A stretch of DNA of 64,000 nucleotides from Phaeosphaeria sp. MPI-PUGE-AT-0046c (taxonomy: Eukaryota; Ascomycota; Dothideomycetes; Pleosporales; Phaeosphaeriaceae): positions 1,302,001-1,366,000 of the forward strand of contig JAGTJN010000002.1 of the NCBI GenBank assembly GCA_020747045.1, given 5' to 3'. Both the position numbers and the translations under genes were made by a program. This document shows, piece by piece, positions 9,001 to 19,210 of the stretch (within the stretch, counting starts at the first letter, position 1; each line of letters starts with the position of its first letter). The notes beneath the pieces are model-generated. The model searched no databases and was not told where the DNA came from. It saw only the letters and a program-made list of their open reading frames with translations.

Positions 9001-11766
9001 GACCACACTGTAGCTTTTTGTGGTGGGGTTGACCTCTGCTTCGGACGTTGGGATACACCACAACACGTTGTTGTAGACGATAAATTGACCGGCTTTGAGC
9101 TCGATGACAATCCAAAAGATGCGGACCACTGTCAACTCTGGCCTGGCAAAGACTACTCCAACCCTCGAGTTCAAGATTTCTACGCACTTGACAAGCCATA
9201 TGAAGAAATGTACGACCGCAGCCGAGTCCCTCGGATGCCATGGCACGATGTCGGCATGCAGATTGTGGGCCAGCCTGCGCGTGACTTGACTCGTCACTTT
9301 GTTCAGCGATGGAACTATCTGCTCCGTCAGCGCAAGCCTTCTCGTCCCACACCGTTCCTCCTACCGCCACCAGACTTCAATCCTGCTGACATCGAGGCGC
9401 TCGGACTGGATGGTACTTGTGAGGTGCAAATTCTGCGATCTGCCTGTGCTTGGTCGCTTGGTACGCCTAACAAGGTCGAACATAGTATCATGAATGCTTA
9501 CGTGCAAATGATCGCAACATCCGAACACTTTGTGTACATCGAAAACCAATTCTACATCAGCAGCAGTGAGGTTCTCGGCACGAAGATCGAGAACAAGATC
9601 AATGATGCCATCGTGGATCGCATTAAGCGTGCTCATGCTGACGATGAGGACTGGCGAGCATGCATTGTGCTCCCCCTCATGCCCGGGTACCAGAATACGG
9701 TCGATGAGCAGGAAGGAAGCAGTGTTCGCCTCATCATGACTTGCCAATACCACAGTATCTGTCGTGGACCGACTTCGATCTTTGGACGTCTGCGAGCAGC
9801 TGGTATCGAGCCGGAAGACTATATCGAGTTCTACGCTTTGCGATCGTGGGGCGAGATTGGACCCAACAAGATGCTCGTCACAGAGCAGTTATATATCCAC
9901 GCCAAGATCATGGTTGTGGACGATCGCGTTGCCATCATCGGTTCTGCGAATATCAACGAGCGCTCCATGCTGGGCTCGCGAGATTCAGAGATCGCTGCAG
10001 TTATACGAGATACCGAAGTGCTCGACTCTTTCATGGCTGGGCAGCCTTACAAGGTTGGCAAATTCCCTCATACACTTCGTATGCGCCTCATGCGCGAACA
10101 TTTAGGAGTGGACACGGATGCGATTGGCGAGGAAGAGTGGGCTAGCCAGATGTCCGATGCTGAAAGTGCTGGCTTTCAAACCGAATCTTCATCGCCGTCT
10201 TCACCAACTGCCAACCGCGAGACCGAGCAGAAACTGGAAGAGAACAGTTATCGTCTACAAGACGATCTGATTGCCAAAGCAGAGCAGCTGCACAGCTTCA
10301 ATCATGACTTCGATTGGGCACAGAGCGAGAACCCACACTTGAAGGCTAACAAGAAGCCCTCTGCCGATCCACGCGTGACTGGTAACCCTGCTCATGCAAA
10401 GGATGTACGGGGTGAGGGTGCTGATCACATGCTTGAGGTGGAGCAGCGCCGTCCCAGTATCTCTCACGGACGTGATTCCTACTATGATGAGCATGGTCAC
10501 GAGAAGCTCGTTTCGGATATAGCGTCAGAGGCACTGAGCGCTACGCCGAAGAAGCAACGGACACGTGGGCGCAGCAACACTGCCGGCACGAAGACCAGCG
10601 CGCTCAGTAGCCATCAAGAAGGCTTCGCGGGTCTACCACCACCGCGGCTGCCAAGAATGGACACTGCAAAGCTGGGTCTAACACAATTGAGCCAATTACC
10701 TGCTCTGCCCGTCCTCGATGATACGGACATTGGCGGGCCCCCTCTTTCACGCTCGTTCAGCCATGGCTCGTCCTCGGTTCTCAATCCCTTGCTGACTGAG
10801 ATGCGTCGCCCAATCGTCACAGACGATTGCATGCGCGACCCCATCAACGACTCCTTCTTCCTCGATACTTGGCACCAAGTTGCTGAAAACAACACCAAGA
10901 TCTTCCGCCAGGTGTTCCGATGCATGCCTGATAACGAGGTGAAGACGTGGAAACAGTATCAGGAGTACGCCGCTTTTGCAGAGCGCTTCACAAAGAGTCA
11001 AGGCGGCGACAAGAGTGAGCAGCGAAGACAACAAGAAGCACCTGGCAAGACCGGGCCCCCTGGTACCAGTGGACCGGCCGCAGAGAGGTTCAGCATGGCG
11101 GCCAGCTCCATCGGTGCTCAAGCCTCAGCTGTTGGAGAGAAGCTGTCGGAGAAGTTGACCCACAACTCCGAGAAAGACAAAGATCTCTCCACCCATCACT
11201 CGCGTATCGGCGGTGTAGAGCAATGGACCCAAGACCAAGAAAAGCGCATCCAGTCCCAAAGCCAAGACCGCCTCAAACTTTCCACCACTAACCATTCCGC
11301 AGCCACAGAAGAGTACGATGAGAAGACTGGCGAACGTAAAACAGCCGAAGACGCCATCGTTTCTCCAATGAATCCCGATCCCCCATCCAAAACCTTTACT
11401 TTCCCAGCACCACCACCTGAGCCCTTCACTACAGCGTCTACAGACTTCGCAACCTCAGCAACTCGCAACCGTACCGTCACCATCTCTGAGCAACAGCATC
11501 CAGCTCAGCAGCAACAGACGGGCGCTACGCCAAATCGTAGCGGGACAAAGCGCTCAAGACGCCGCGCGACGACAAAGTCGAGTAACCGCGCGTTCCATGC
11601 GGCGGACCTGGATGCAATGCTTGCGAAGGAGGATGCAAGGACGTTGTTAGGACTCGTGCAGGGGCATTTAGTGCTGTGGCCGTATGATTGGTTGGAGACC
11701 GAGGAGAAAGGGGGCGGGTGGTTGTATAATGTTGATCAGATTGCGCCATTGGAGATTTACAATTAG
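6058..11766 (+). CDS. pld1: Phospholipase D (PX-PH-HKD type, Spo14/PLD1 family)
   Basis: This enzyme hydrolyses phosphatidylcholine to phosphatidic acid and choline (EC 3.1.4.4). It acts at membranes in vesicle traffic, signalling and, in yeast, spore-membrane formation. The product is 1902 aa and the gene has no intron. The first ~450 residues are disordered and Ser/Pro/Arg-rich. A PX domain starts near residue 480 and finishes near 708, interrupted by an acidic and basic insertion of about 90 residues. A PH domain follows (about 719-834). Both catalytic HKD motifs are intact: H975-x-K977-x4-D982 (HEKICVID) and H1281-x-K1283-x4-D1288 (HAKIMVVD), followed by GSANINERS. The ~500-residue tail is largely disordered but ends in a conserved-looking segment (WPYDWLE). 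I chose the ATG at 6058 for its CAACATGGCC context; an in-frame ATG at 5950 would add 36 residues. Confidence 0.96.
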   Translation: MADAPETESSPMGRSARAPAAAPESKPKEVRVLSPLRVGTDANTTEEIHIPSPSNGGPKIMRSAPTGSPLSFKEPAEFPWQMAPTAANGTPPQPAAASTATAEAPIRTHKPSSHTSQQSTSSYYPPFAPISRHPTGDGDISDAPRERKSVQFARSTTYGTDPQASTPRQQSWDTEDGDAKGKEREKQGSSLMGKLRALAAPIQGHGRSLSGLGGSSTSAPSQEAPSPHAPLSPTSERGEPRYDTHDSEADADGESSAGEGASRPSRRRRKSSRRWFDGEGEGTQTAPTTPKHSGSGHFFSRDRDSPNATPGTATANRPAFIRHGTMSDIPENERQGYSEDEGRSRIAKESAWKRGLHSARGLSYGGLRQHDSNAEEEGQERRPGNLRGFTTFGGNAADSRPSPWRMRGERTSSLSAQKWKSIKNSLKLLGNRAKAERQVDHAKSAELMAELLAGAPAALFLASMFQRDEHGHKRIPVLLEQLKVIITDTDKPKDKVLKEGDRHTALRVELEYGSGLTRMKWVVHRTVADFANLHLKFKLQEKQDQFRIRSSVLEKGEEKDDPRNRLPRFPRSVLPYLRGLRGYGALDDEDEEEEEEAGAAGNASGPDGDASATDRPGRNKRRKSSFALARRKSSIGGNEQQSGVVSTPSARQGSFVGAAGQPLQIKQNHHERQRKKLEKYIKGLITYLIFRPDSNRLCKFLELSALGVRLAAEGGYHGKEGYMMIKSSKGVTNNKKWHPRPMIARSWPKWFLVRHSYVVCVDSPEEMNVYDVFLVDADFNMESRSGKLREKKARDIASEAKASATGHHQLKLVNSERKMKLLARNDKMLQQFEESITFMSQNTLWSQRQRFDSFAPVRKKIYAQWLVDGRDYMWNVSRAINMARDVIYIHDWWLSPELYLRRPAAISHKWRLDRLLQRKAQEGVKIFVIMYRNIGAAIPIDSEYSKFSLLDLHPNVFVQRSPNQIRQNTFFWSHHEKICVIDHTVAFCGGVDLCFGRWDTPQHVVVDDKLTGFELDDNPKDADHCQLWPGKDYSNPRVQDFYALDKPYEEMYDRSRVPRMPWHDVGMQIVGQPARDLTRHFVQRWNYLLRQRKPSRPTPFLLPPPDFNPADIEALGLDGTCEVQILRSACAWSLGTPNKVEHSIMNAYVQMIATSEHFVYIENQFYISSSEVLGTKIENKINDAIVDRIKRAHADDEDWRACIVLPLMPGYQNTVDEQEGSSVRLIMTCQYHSICRGPTSIFGRLRAAGIEPEDYIEFYALRSWGEIGPNKMLVTEQLYIHAKIMVVDDRVAIIGSANINERSMLGSRDSEIAAVIRDTEVLDSFMAGQPYKVGKFPHTLRMRLMREHLGVDTDAIGEEEWASQMSDAESAGFQTESSSPSSPTANRETEQKLEENSYRLQDDLIAKAEQLHSFNHDFDWAQSENPHLKANKKPSADPRVTGNPAHAKDVRGEGADHMLEVEQRRPSISHGRDSYYDEHGHEKLVSDIASEALSATPKKQRTRGRSNTAGTKTSALSSHQEGFAGLPPPRLPRMDTAKLGLTQLSQLPALPVLDDTDIGGPPLSRSFSHGSSSVLNPLLTEMRRPIVTDDCMRDPINDSFFLDTWHQVAENNTKIFRQVFRCMPDNEVKTWKQYQEYAAFAERFTKSQGGDKSEQRRQQEAPGKTGPPGTSGPAAERFSMAASSIGAQASAVGEKLSEKLTHNSEKDKDLSTHHSRIGGVEQWTQDQEKRIQSQSQDRLKLSTTNHSAATEEYDEKTGERKTAEDAIVSPMNPDPPSKTFTFPAPPPEPFTTASTDFATSATRNRTVTISEQQHPAQQQQTGATPNRSGTKRSRRRATTKSSNRAFHAADLDAMLAKEDARTLLGLVQGHLVLWPYDWLETEEKGGGWLYNVDQIAPLEIYN

Positions 11767-12014
11767 AGAGTTGGGACTAGGCAGATTAGGTGGGCGAGAG
11801 TAGAAATGGGGGAGTCTTGCATCCGAGCGTTGGGTTGCATCTTGCATCGGCGTTTCGCCCTGGACAGGACACGGTACTAAGTTATTTTCATTTTACCTTG
11901 CATAACAAGTCTCTTCCTCGACAGTAATTGTAGTATTTGTATTCGTGTGTGTATCAAACAGACAGACCTGTTCAATAGTGACATCACTGTCCCCCTTGTG
12001 TCTTCGTGGCATAC

Positions 12015-12299
12015 AAGCTTCAACCCTTGCTCGCTACAAAGTGTTTTCTTAGTCACTGATGTTCCAGCCATTCTTCACTCCAGATCAAACGCCTCGAAGA
12101 GCTTTACGCGCCAAGGTATCGTCTCCCTCTGGTCTTTTCACTATCCTCCTCGCACCTTCATTGTATCTAAAGCTCAACACTTGCTCGCCATGTTCCCCTA
12201 ATATATCCTGCTTTCTTAGTCAAACCTTTGCTAGGCATCCTTAGCTCCAGGTCGAATGTTTCAAAGAGCTTCATACACAATGTCATCTCCTCCGTCCGG
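12015..12299. repeat. Diverged direct repeat, two copies of about 120 bp
   Basis: Copy A (about 12015-12132) and copy B (about 12170-12299) share blocks in the same order: CAAC.CTTGCTCGC, TTTCTTAGTCA, a CTCCAG..TC.AA block, AAGAGCTT and a closing TC.TCTCC run. On the minus strand both copies read similarly: KLFEAFDLE-stop-RMAG..TKK in A and KLFETFDLELRMPSKGLTKK in B. This indicates duplication of a coding segment followed by decay. Confidence 0.6.
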
Positions 12300-12442
12300 A
12301 TATTGTAAGTAAACATGATGCAAGCGCGGTGTTCTTTCCATGGACATGTACGAATAGAATGGCATTCCCCTCCAGGCAACTTCGCCACTGGCGCATTGTG
12401 ATCGTTCGCAGCAGATGAGGATAATGGTCGCGAATGGATTCT
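12167..12442 (-). pseudogene. Remnant of an unrecognised Cys-containing protein
   Basis: The minus-strand frame reads like coding sequence: GGECHSIRTCPWKEHRAC, IMFTYNIRTEEMTLC, then KLFETFDLELRM. It lacks a sensible ATG and ends abruptly. A second, stop-containing copy of its C-terminal part lies at 12015-12132. I do not recognise the family. The most likely reading is a broken, partly duplicated accessory gene. A multi-exon gene with unseen exons is the alternative. Confidence 0.35.
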
Positions 12443-12990
12443 TCATTCAATGGACTGAAGTAGACACCATGGTAGCCTGACCATTAATGGGACAGCAATT
12501 TAGTTTATACCATCCCCTTATTGAGCAAGTGCTGATCTTTCACGACCTTTGATACGCTTAAGAATTCGCATAATTTAAGAGAAAGACATACCCTTCGGCA
12601 GACTCGACATGTATGAATGTCTCGAGATATAGCCTATCGCAAGTCGTGTCACCACGTCCTCCCAATCATCACTCAGACATCTCTCGGTGACCCTTGACAA
12701 ACCCGCCAACAATAAATAGCAAACCTCCGCCAGCGATTCCAAAGCCCAAGTTACACTAAACTCACCCGGGTAGTTTCTGCGCCCACAAGTGCTCATGTCA
12801 GCTTACACCACCCGCAACATCGCCAAGGCTGCTGTAAGCAACACCCCGCGCCCTCGCCACCTCTCAGAATCTATCCAGGTATCAGACAAAGTATAAAGAC
12901 ATCCAGGCGAAAATCTTCGTGGTGCCTAAACACCACTTGCCATCTCTCACATCTCCACACCCACCAGACCTTATCTCGAATCCACACACC

Positions 12991-13455
12991 ATGGCCCAAC
13001 CACACATCAACGCCTTCTACCGCATCTGGTTCACCTGGCTCGACCCCGTCACCCTCCTCCTCACCATGGTCAGCTCCGTCCTCAACCCCGCTGGCTTTCT
13101 TGAGATGCTCGCCGACCCCAAGGTAGCGCCCTACGTCGCGGTCCAACACGGCCCGCTGATATGGCAATGCGCACCTCTATACGGCTTCATGGGGCTTGTG
13201 TTTGCTTTCCTACTGCGCGCGTCGCCAGATCCCAAGGTGTGGAGGATCGTGCAGGCTGCGACGTTGATGGTTGATGTGGGCTTGGTTGTTATTATGGTTG
13301 TTGCGCTGGATATGCAGGGAAGGTTGGCGGTCGGGGAGTGGAGGCCGATTGAGCGGGTTAATATAGTATTCACAGTTTTGGTTGGGATTGGGAGGATTGC
13401 GTTCTTGTTGGGCGTTGGGGAAACGAAGGGGAAGGTTGCGGAGAAGAGGGCGTGA
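12991..13455 (+). CDS. Small four-helix integral membrane protein
   Basis: This is a single-exon 154-aa protein starting in an ideal context (CACACCATGGCC). Four hydrophobic segments are visible at about residues 12-32, 54-72, 83-103 and 116-136. They are separated by short polar loops, and the tail is basic (GETKGKVAEKRA). The pattern of a short aromatic N-terminus (INAFYRIWFTWLDP), then four helices, resembles small fungal membrane proteins of the DUF7704 type. That assignment is tentative and no catalytic motif is visible. An in-frame ATG at 12919 would add 24 residues with no membrane character, so I prefer 12991. Localisation and function are unknown. Confidence 0.75.
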   Translation: MAQPHINAFYRIWFTWLDPVTLLLTMVSSVLNPAGFLEMLADPKVAPYVAVQHGPLIWQCAPLYGFMGLVFAFLLRASPDPKVWRIVQAATLMVDVGLVVIMVVALDMQGRLAVGEWRPIERVNIVFTVLVGIGRIAFLLGVGETKGKVAEKRA

Positions 13456-13741
13456 TTGTGGAGTGTGAGCTGCTGCACCATTCTGAGCATTGTGGACTGA
13501 CACAACGCCGATTGCAATGCTTAGCAAAGATGTCAAACAGCTGCTGCTTCACCGCATCCCGTGACCAGCTCCGGGTCGCTAGATTCTTTTGTAGTTAGCT
13601 CGACAGTTTTTATCGAGGCGATATCTGCTGCATGTTTGACTTGTCTTATGAAGAGCTACCTCAAGGAAGGTTTGCGGTGATGAGGGAAAATCTGGGCTTT
13701 CCCATAGAGATAGTAGTGTCATTACATTCAATGACATCGCT

Positions 13742-15587
13742 TTAATGCCACAAAATTTGCTGCAACAATGCTTCAGCAGCGTCAACTTCATCCCTATCCA
13801 GTTCCTCATCTTCATCATCATCATCGTCATCTGAGTCCTCGTTCTCAGCCTTATTCCAACTCCATCGGCACACCATTTGCTCTCTGTTGCAGACAAGACA
13901 AGGACTGCCATCGCCTGTGCTTCGACATTCATCGAAGGACCTGCTATTCAGAGTACATTCTCTGCATCTCTTCAATGTATTGTCCTTGATCATTTTTGCC
14001 CTCAGCTGGTCATCATCCATGAGTTGATAATCGATGCCAGTGACACGCCAATAGTCATTTGAGTCGTACATCAACTCTTCGTCGGGCTCCTCTTCGCCAT
14101 ACATGTAAGGCGGAATGTAAGAGGTGCCGGATCGGAAAATCTCGCGCGAGACTATGAATCTACCATTGTACGATTTGAGTAATGTCGCAATCTTGTACAT
14201 AGCATTTCTGTCGAGGATCTTTGTTGAGAGGAACCGATTCGCGGTTGTGGGGTGGGTAGCGACAATGAAGCGGAAAAGAGCGTGGTCGGAGAAATGGAGA
14301 TGTATTGTGAAGTCGGGCTGTACAGAGGAGGGCATACAGTCTGTGAGAAGAGAGGTGATGGAGCGCAAAGGGGTTTCCGCCATAGATTCTGGGTCGTGCG
14401 GGTCATGCATTGCACTCAGCGAAACTGCCGCATCGAGAATTTTGAGCGATTTCAGAGACGGAGGAAATCCGTTGTTTCGCAGGGAGTAGTTCAGGTGTGA
14501 TTCCAACCCAAGTTCGAGGTGCTCCAAGCTTGTCAACGATCGAAGCTTAGCGGGACCTTGTGGATCACGTTCAGGTCGTGGCATTAGAGCCAATTGCCCA
14601 CCGATATGTACAAGTCGTTTCAGAGAATCTGCTTGTTGTTGTAACGCAGTGAGGAACAAAGTAGATGAAGTGCGCTTCTTGGGATCCAGGCTGGGTTTGC
14701 AATCAAATACGTGCAATCGCTCGCCGACGGACAGCTCCCGTAGGGCTCTGGGAAGACTCAGTACACGATCGAGGAATTCGATGTCAACATTGCACTCAAT
14801 GAGCGTGAGCGACTGCAGCGGCGTGGCTTTCCGTTTCTCCTTTAGAAGATCGTTGTCCATTTCGCCTTCTAGGTTCAAGCATGACAAGGTGATTTTCCTG
14901 AGACTTGGATGGAAGAACATTGCCTTTGCACGGCCGAGGAGAAACTTCTGATCTCCGGAACCATGTCCATGGAGGCTCACTAAAAGGTGTTAGCGTGTAT
15001 TTGGCGAAGCAGTAACAGCTGAACCTACGTGTTTGGAGCATGGGCAGTGCAATAGGTACCCCTGCACGTGGATAGACCGCTTGTGCTAGTAGATTCGCGT
15101 AGTCGATCCTCGAATAACCATCGAAATAGTGGCCAGCGCGCCACTCCAAATTGTTCGGACAAGGGCTCTCGATTGTCAGGTGTTTCAAGCGGGCCATAAG
15201 TGATATGAAGAAATTAAGCTCCTCAATGCCTTCCCTATGCTTGTCCTGATACCGGACCGATAAACTTTGAACATATCCCACTCGTCTCTCCGAATCGTCA
15301 AGAGCTTGCGAGATATTTCTTGCATGGTGTCCGGTAAGAACAAGCAAATCTCGCCAGATATAAGGCTCCACCAGGCTCTGAAATCGCATACATGTCGAAG
15401 CAAGAGTGACGAGGGATTCGCGGTTATCGATATGGTCGATGATATTTAGAAGTAGCTCGTCTACCAAAGAAAGAAGACCACTTGGCGCAGGTGTTGTGTA
15501 ATCCAGTTCTGGACGTGACATTTTGAACACGTAACCAGAATGGCGGGTTTTGCGTTTCTTGGCTCCTGTGAATGAGATGTTGGGCAT
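13742..15587 (-). CDS. F-box/LRR-like protein with C-terminal cysteine cluster
   Basis: The exons are 15587-15029 and 14979-13742, joined over a 49-bp intron (14980-15028, GTAGGT..TTTTAG, phase 1). The product is 598 aa. An F-box lies near residues 36-85 (LLSLVDELLLNIIDHID, then RESLVTLASTCMRFQSLVEP, then YIWRDLL), predicting a Skp1-binding substrate adaptor of an SCF ubiquitin ligase. Leucine-rich, LRR-like segments follow (LKHLTIESPCP; LRSLTSLEHLELGLES; FPPSLKSLKILDA). Near residues 525-557 is a cysteine cluster with spacing C-x2-C-x9-C-x8-C-x2-C-x6-C, close to but not identical with a fungal Zn2Cys6 motif. An eight-residue Asp-rich block and an acidic tail follow. The start could instead be the ATG at 15677 (30 residues longer) or 15521 (22 shorter). 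Confidence 0.8.
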
Positions 15588-16046
15588 ACGATCAGATGGT
15601 GCGTGATTAGTGCGACACAGTCTGAACCTCGGGTTGTGGCAAAAGTAATGCAAGGGATCGAAGTAGGTACCCGTCAAGCTTTGACGTCACCTGACGCTAG
15701 TGCTAAGTCACGTGCTGAAACACAACTTACATCCAACCTAACTCCAGCCCTCGGAAATGATAGGCTCCTGAATTGTCGCCTCCCACTACTATGTAATGAC
15801 TGACCGTCCGCTCCTGTTGTATGTCTCTTCCTTTCAATCCGGGCAGGCTTATTGTGGAATCTGATTACTTTGCAAGTGGTCCCTGTGCTTGTGGTAATAG
15901 CGCTTGAGTGCAATTTAAACAGGAACTGAAATCAGGTCCACATCAACTCTCTCTGTGCGTTCGATGAGAGATCCATCTCAAAATCTAATTTTACTAACTA
16001 CAATTCACCTATGGCCAGTGTATTCACTGCCAAAACACATTGTAAC
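15588..16046. other. Intergenic region upstream of the F-box gene
   Basis: This lies between the F-box gene start and the 3' end of the MFS gene, both on the minus strand. I see no gene or repeat in it. Confidence 0.5.
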
Positions 16047-17693
16047 TTAAATAGTGTACATGTAATGAGGGTTGTTCTCACCCATCTCAGCAACTTCCTC
16101 CTCAGTCTTGCCCTCCATCAGATGATCAAACTTACCCTCCCTCTTCTTCTTGTTCTGCAAGCGGAAATAGAAGTGCAGCGCCGTGTAAAGTGCGATACCC
16201 AGAGCAAGCATTCCAATGGTCGCACCGTATCCGGGGTAATACGTTGGTCTGGTGTTGGTAGAGTACAGGAAAGGTGAGACAACACCAGAGATATTTCCGA
16301 TTGTAATTTGCATGCCGGATGCGAACGCGCGTTTGCCGTATCGAGGATTGTTGTTGTTGATCCAGGTAAAGGCGGCACCAGTCGCGACCCAGAGACCGAG
16401 GGAGACAATGAACGTCCCAATGTAACTCAACACTAGTCCTTTATTGACGATCAGGAAGATGTAGCCGACCATGCTCGTTGCTAGACCGCCGATGCAGAAT
16501 ATGCCTTTTTGCTGGATTTTGTCGCCGTACCAAGCAGAAATAATGTAGGACGCGAATCCGGCGAAGTAAACGGGGATGGTCATGGCCTGTACCACTTGAT
16601 TGGACCATCCACCACCCATCTCTGAGATAATGGTGGGCAAGAAGACAGAGAAACTGTACAACATGCCGAGGCCAACGAATTGAGCGATGGCATAAGCGTA
16701 TGTCTTCCAATCCTTAACACCATCCATAACATCCTTCTTGTTCATCTCCTGGCCAGCCTTAGTCTGACCAATTTCAGCAAGCCGGAGGGTGACAAGGTTG
16801 CGACGATCTTCTTCGGTAAGGAATTTTGCGGTTTCGGGGCTGTTGGGCAAGACGAAAGGCGTGACGATTGCGGTGAGAATCGTGGGAATACCATTGATCA
16901 GAATGATCCAGCGCCATCCGCGCCAGCCGGCTGCACCATCCATTTCACCGATGGCATACGCCACAAGCCCGCCGAGAGCGCCTGAAATAGCACTAGTGCC
17001 GTAGAAGTATGCTTGACGCAAAGCTAGATTACGCTTATTGTAGAACATGGATAGATATAGGATCACTGGTAGTAGGTCAGACGTGCTGTTCAGAATGATC
17101 ATGTAACTCTTCTTCTGCTTACCTCCGGGAAATAGACCTGCTTCGAACATGCCAAGCAGGAGGCGGCAAGCAACGAGCGCGGCGAAATTGTTGACAAAGG
17201 CGCTGAATGTAGCTACGATGCCCCAAAAGAAAACCAATCCAGCAAGGTATCGTGCAGGCTGCATTTTTTTGATGATCATATTCGAGGGGGTTTCGAAGAT
17301 AACGTAGGTGACGAACAACAAAGACACAGATAGTTGGTACATGTTGCCCGTCATCCCGAGATCTTCCTCGAGTCCGTATAGCTTCGCGTTACCAATGTTC
17401 ACTCGATCCATGAAATTCATCAGATAGCTGGAAGTATATCAGTATTTGCTCGCGACACAAAGTAAGTCTCTGAAAGACTAAGACATTACGTACATCCAGC
17501 AGACCATCGGAATGATTCTCATGTCCAGCTTTTTCAGCAGTCTCTTCTCAGTTTCCTTGTCCACGGCTGTGGACGTGCCGATCTTCTCCACATCTCCAGC
17601 CCTGGTAGGTGGCGTCCCTGGTGTAGAAGAATCGTTGTCCTTGTCATTATGCTCCATGGCATTGACAGATGACTTCTCGATATTGTTGTCCAT
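16047..17693 (-). CDS. MFS permease, anion:cation symporter type (Dal5/Tna1-like)
   Basis: The exons are 17693-17494 and 17427-16047, joined over a 66-bp intron (17428-17493, GTACGT..CCAG, phase 2). This gives 526 aa. The junction rebuilds the diagnostic first-helix motif CWIYLMNFMDRVNIGNA of the fungal allantoate/nicotinate/pantothenate permease group. The N-terminal ~55 residues are polar and cytosolic. About twelve hydrophobic helices follow, with a long central loop (TEEDRRNLVTLRLAEIGQ). The basic loop after helix 12 (RLQNKKKREGKFDHLMEG) and the ending ..NPHYMYTI fit the family. It probably imports a small organic anion with protons at the plasma membrane. The substrate (allantoate, nicotinate, tartrate, pantothenate or another) cannot be told from sequence. 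It stands alone, with no catabolic enzyme next to it that would suggest a substrate. Confidence 0.9.
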
Positions 17694-19210
17694 GGCGAGA
17701 ACGTACGGTGTGCTCCTCTTGGAATCAGACGAGATACACGAAGTCGCTGCAAGTAGGTAATAACAGCGAGTAGTCGAACACCGTTGGACAATCGAGACCG
17801 GGATCGATGGGGGGGCTCGTCAGATCTTATATGTACTGTACCAGTCTGACGGAAGTATGCCAACCCCACGGGGTATATGAGACGCGCCGCGCCTCTTGAG
17901 GCCTTGGACGGCGCCGTTGACGTCGCTTAGCCACGCCGGTCACTGAGCCTCGTCGCTATCCACTATGCTCAGACTTCTAGGCGAACAGCAATCCGGTCGT
18001 CCGTGGTTTCGCTGATAATGCCGGCTTTCTTGCCTGATGGGGGTACTCCCATGTCTGGACATGTTGGATGGAAGGTTGTGGTCGGTGGATGCGGCGCTTT
18101 AATATCAGCATGTACCCATAATACACTTCTGCAAGATGACGCTTTTGGTCTATAGCAATGGTGGGCGGTGTTTTCTAGAAAGGGCCCATGATCTATTACC
18201 TCACCTTACAAGATTCGTCAGACGTGAAGTCTGGTACCTATGTGTTTTTCGCTGTATTCTGGTTATCAAAGCGGTAATGATTACAATTCTTCCGAGGATT
18301 GAGCTGAGTCTTCCAAGAAGTCGAAAATCTTGGGCCAGAGGCTAAATGTCAACCTCAGTTGATGTTTGGTCGAGGAATCCACTTTGTCTGGAAAGAACGG
18401 CATCTCTGAGGTCTTGTACTGAGATATATACTTGGCTCAGTCGTGGCGTTTCGCTAGCCATGGCTTTTCTGAGTACCAAGAGGATGCCGCGTCCTTAGCG
18501 TACGTAATCCGCCTTGGCCTGTAGGCTTCTGGCTGCAGCGCATACTGACCCATGAGGCGTTGGATATGATTCTGGAGGAAAGGCTCAGAACCTGCGATCT
18601 GATAGTGTAGCAATGTGGCGCACAGCACTAGGCATAGTGTAAGGAAGCGTGTATGTGTATGTGGAAGTCTGGCTTGGGTGACTCCATACCAAGAATGTTC
18701 AACGTGGCTGGTCAAGCACTGCGCAGGTGGAGAGGAAGCCACAATAGGACAAATGCCAAATAGGATTGCTAGGCTCTGGTCTTGGTCACCGAGCCTCTTC
18801 TTGCGATTGCGCACTGGTTCCTCAACAGCCGGTGAAGGATGCCGTGTGCGGCAACGGGCAGACGGATGCACCAGATGGGCTATATCTGGCATGTAGTCAA
18901 GCCTGGGCGCATCATATATTCAGGGTCTTCGTATCCACAAGTCAAGTCTGGGGTATTAGACCGAGATGCGCGTGTGGAGGAAAAGTACGTTTGGGGAAGT
19001 GACAAGGTTAGTCAACGAAACATCTTCGAGCCGAGCACGCCAGCCATTTAGACTGGCTCTTTTGCACCCAAGACAGCACATGATCGATTATGATCTTGAT
19101 CCGATCTTCTTGTATTTCCTGAACGTCGGGAGGTGCAGCAACGCCCACGAGGCACCCGTTCAGCCGGGACCCACCAGTGTATTGGAACGGGCGCAATGTC
19201 CTGCCACTGC
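17694..19210. other. Long intergenic region without a supported gene
   Basis: This 1.5-kb region is upstream of the MFS permease and downstream of the pyroglutamyl peptidase gene. A 151-codon minus-strand frame at 18437-18892 ends in a protein-like stretch (HIQRLMGQYALQPEAYRPRR), but I found no start, splice partner or family for it. Several GC-rich CGG/CCG motifs occur at 17870-18010. Confidence 0.4.

Larger units (their letters stand above)
11767..12990. other. Intergenic region holding a decayed coding remnant and a diverged direct repeat
   Basis: No intact gene is present. The right third, just before 12991, is pyrimidine-rich (CCACCTCTC, CATCTCTCACATCTCC) and is a plausible promoter/leader of the membrane-protein gene. 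The left two thirds contain the remnant and repeat described in separate entries. Confidence 0.5.

Noticed and set aside
12991..13455. Antisense frames (13131-13517 and 13210-13536) over the small membrane-protein gene
   Set aside because: Both are shadows of the membrane-protein frame, without motifs or start context.
18437..18892. 151-codon minus-strand frame with a protein-like C-terminal end
   Set aside because: No plausible start, no splice partner and no family motif; the first two thirds have non-coding composition. Kept only as a note on the spacer.
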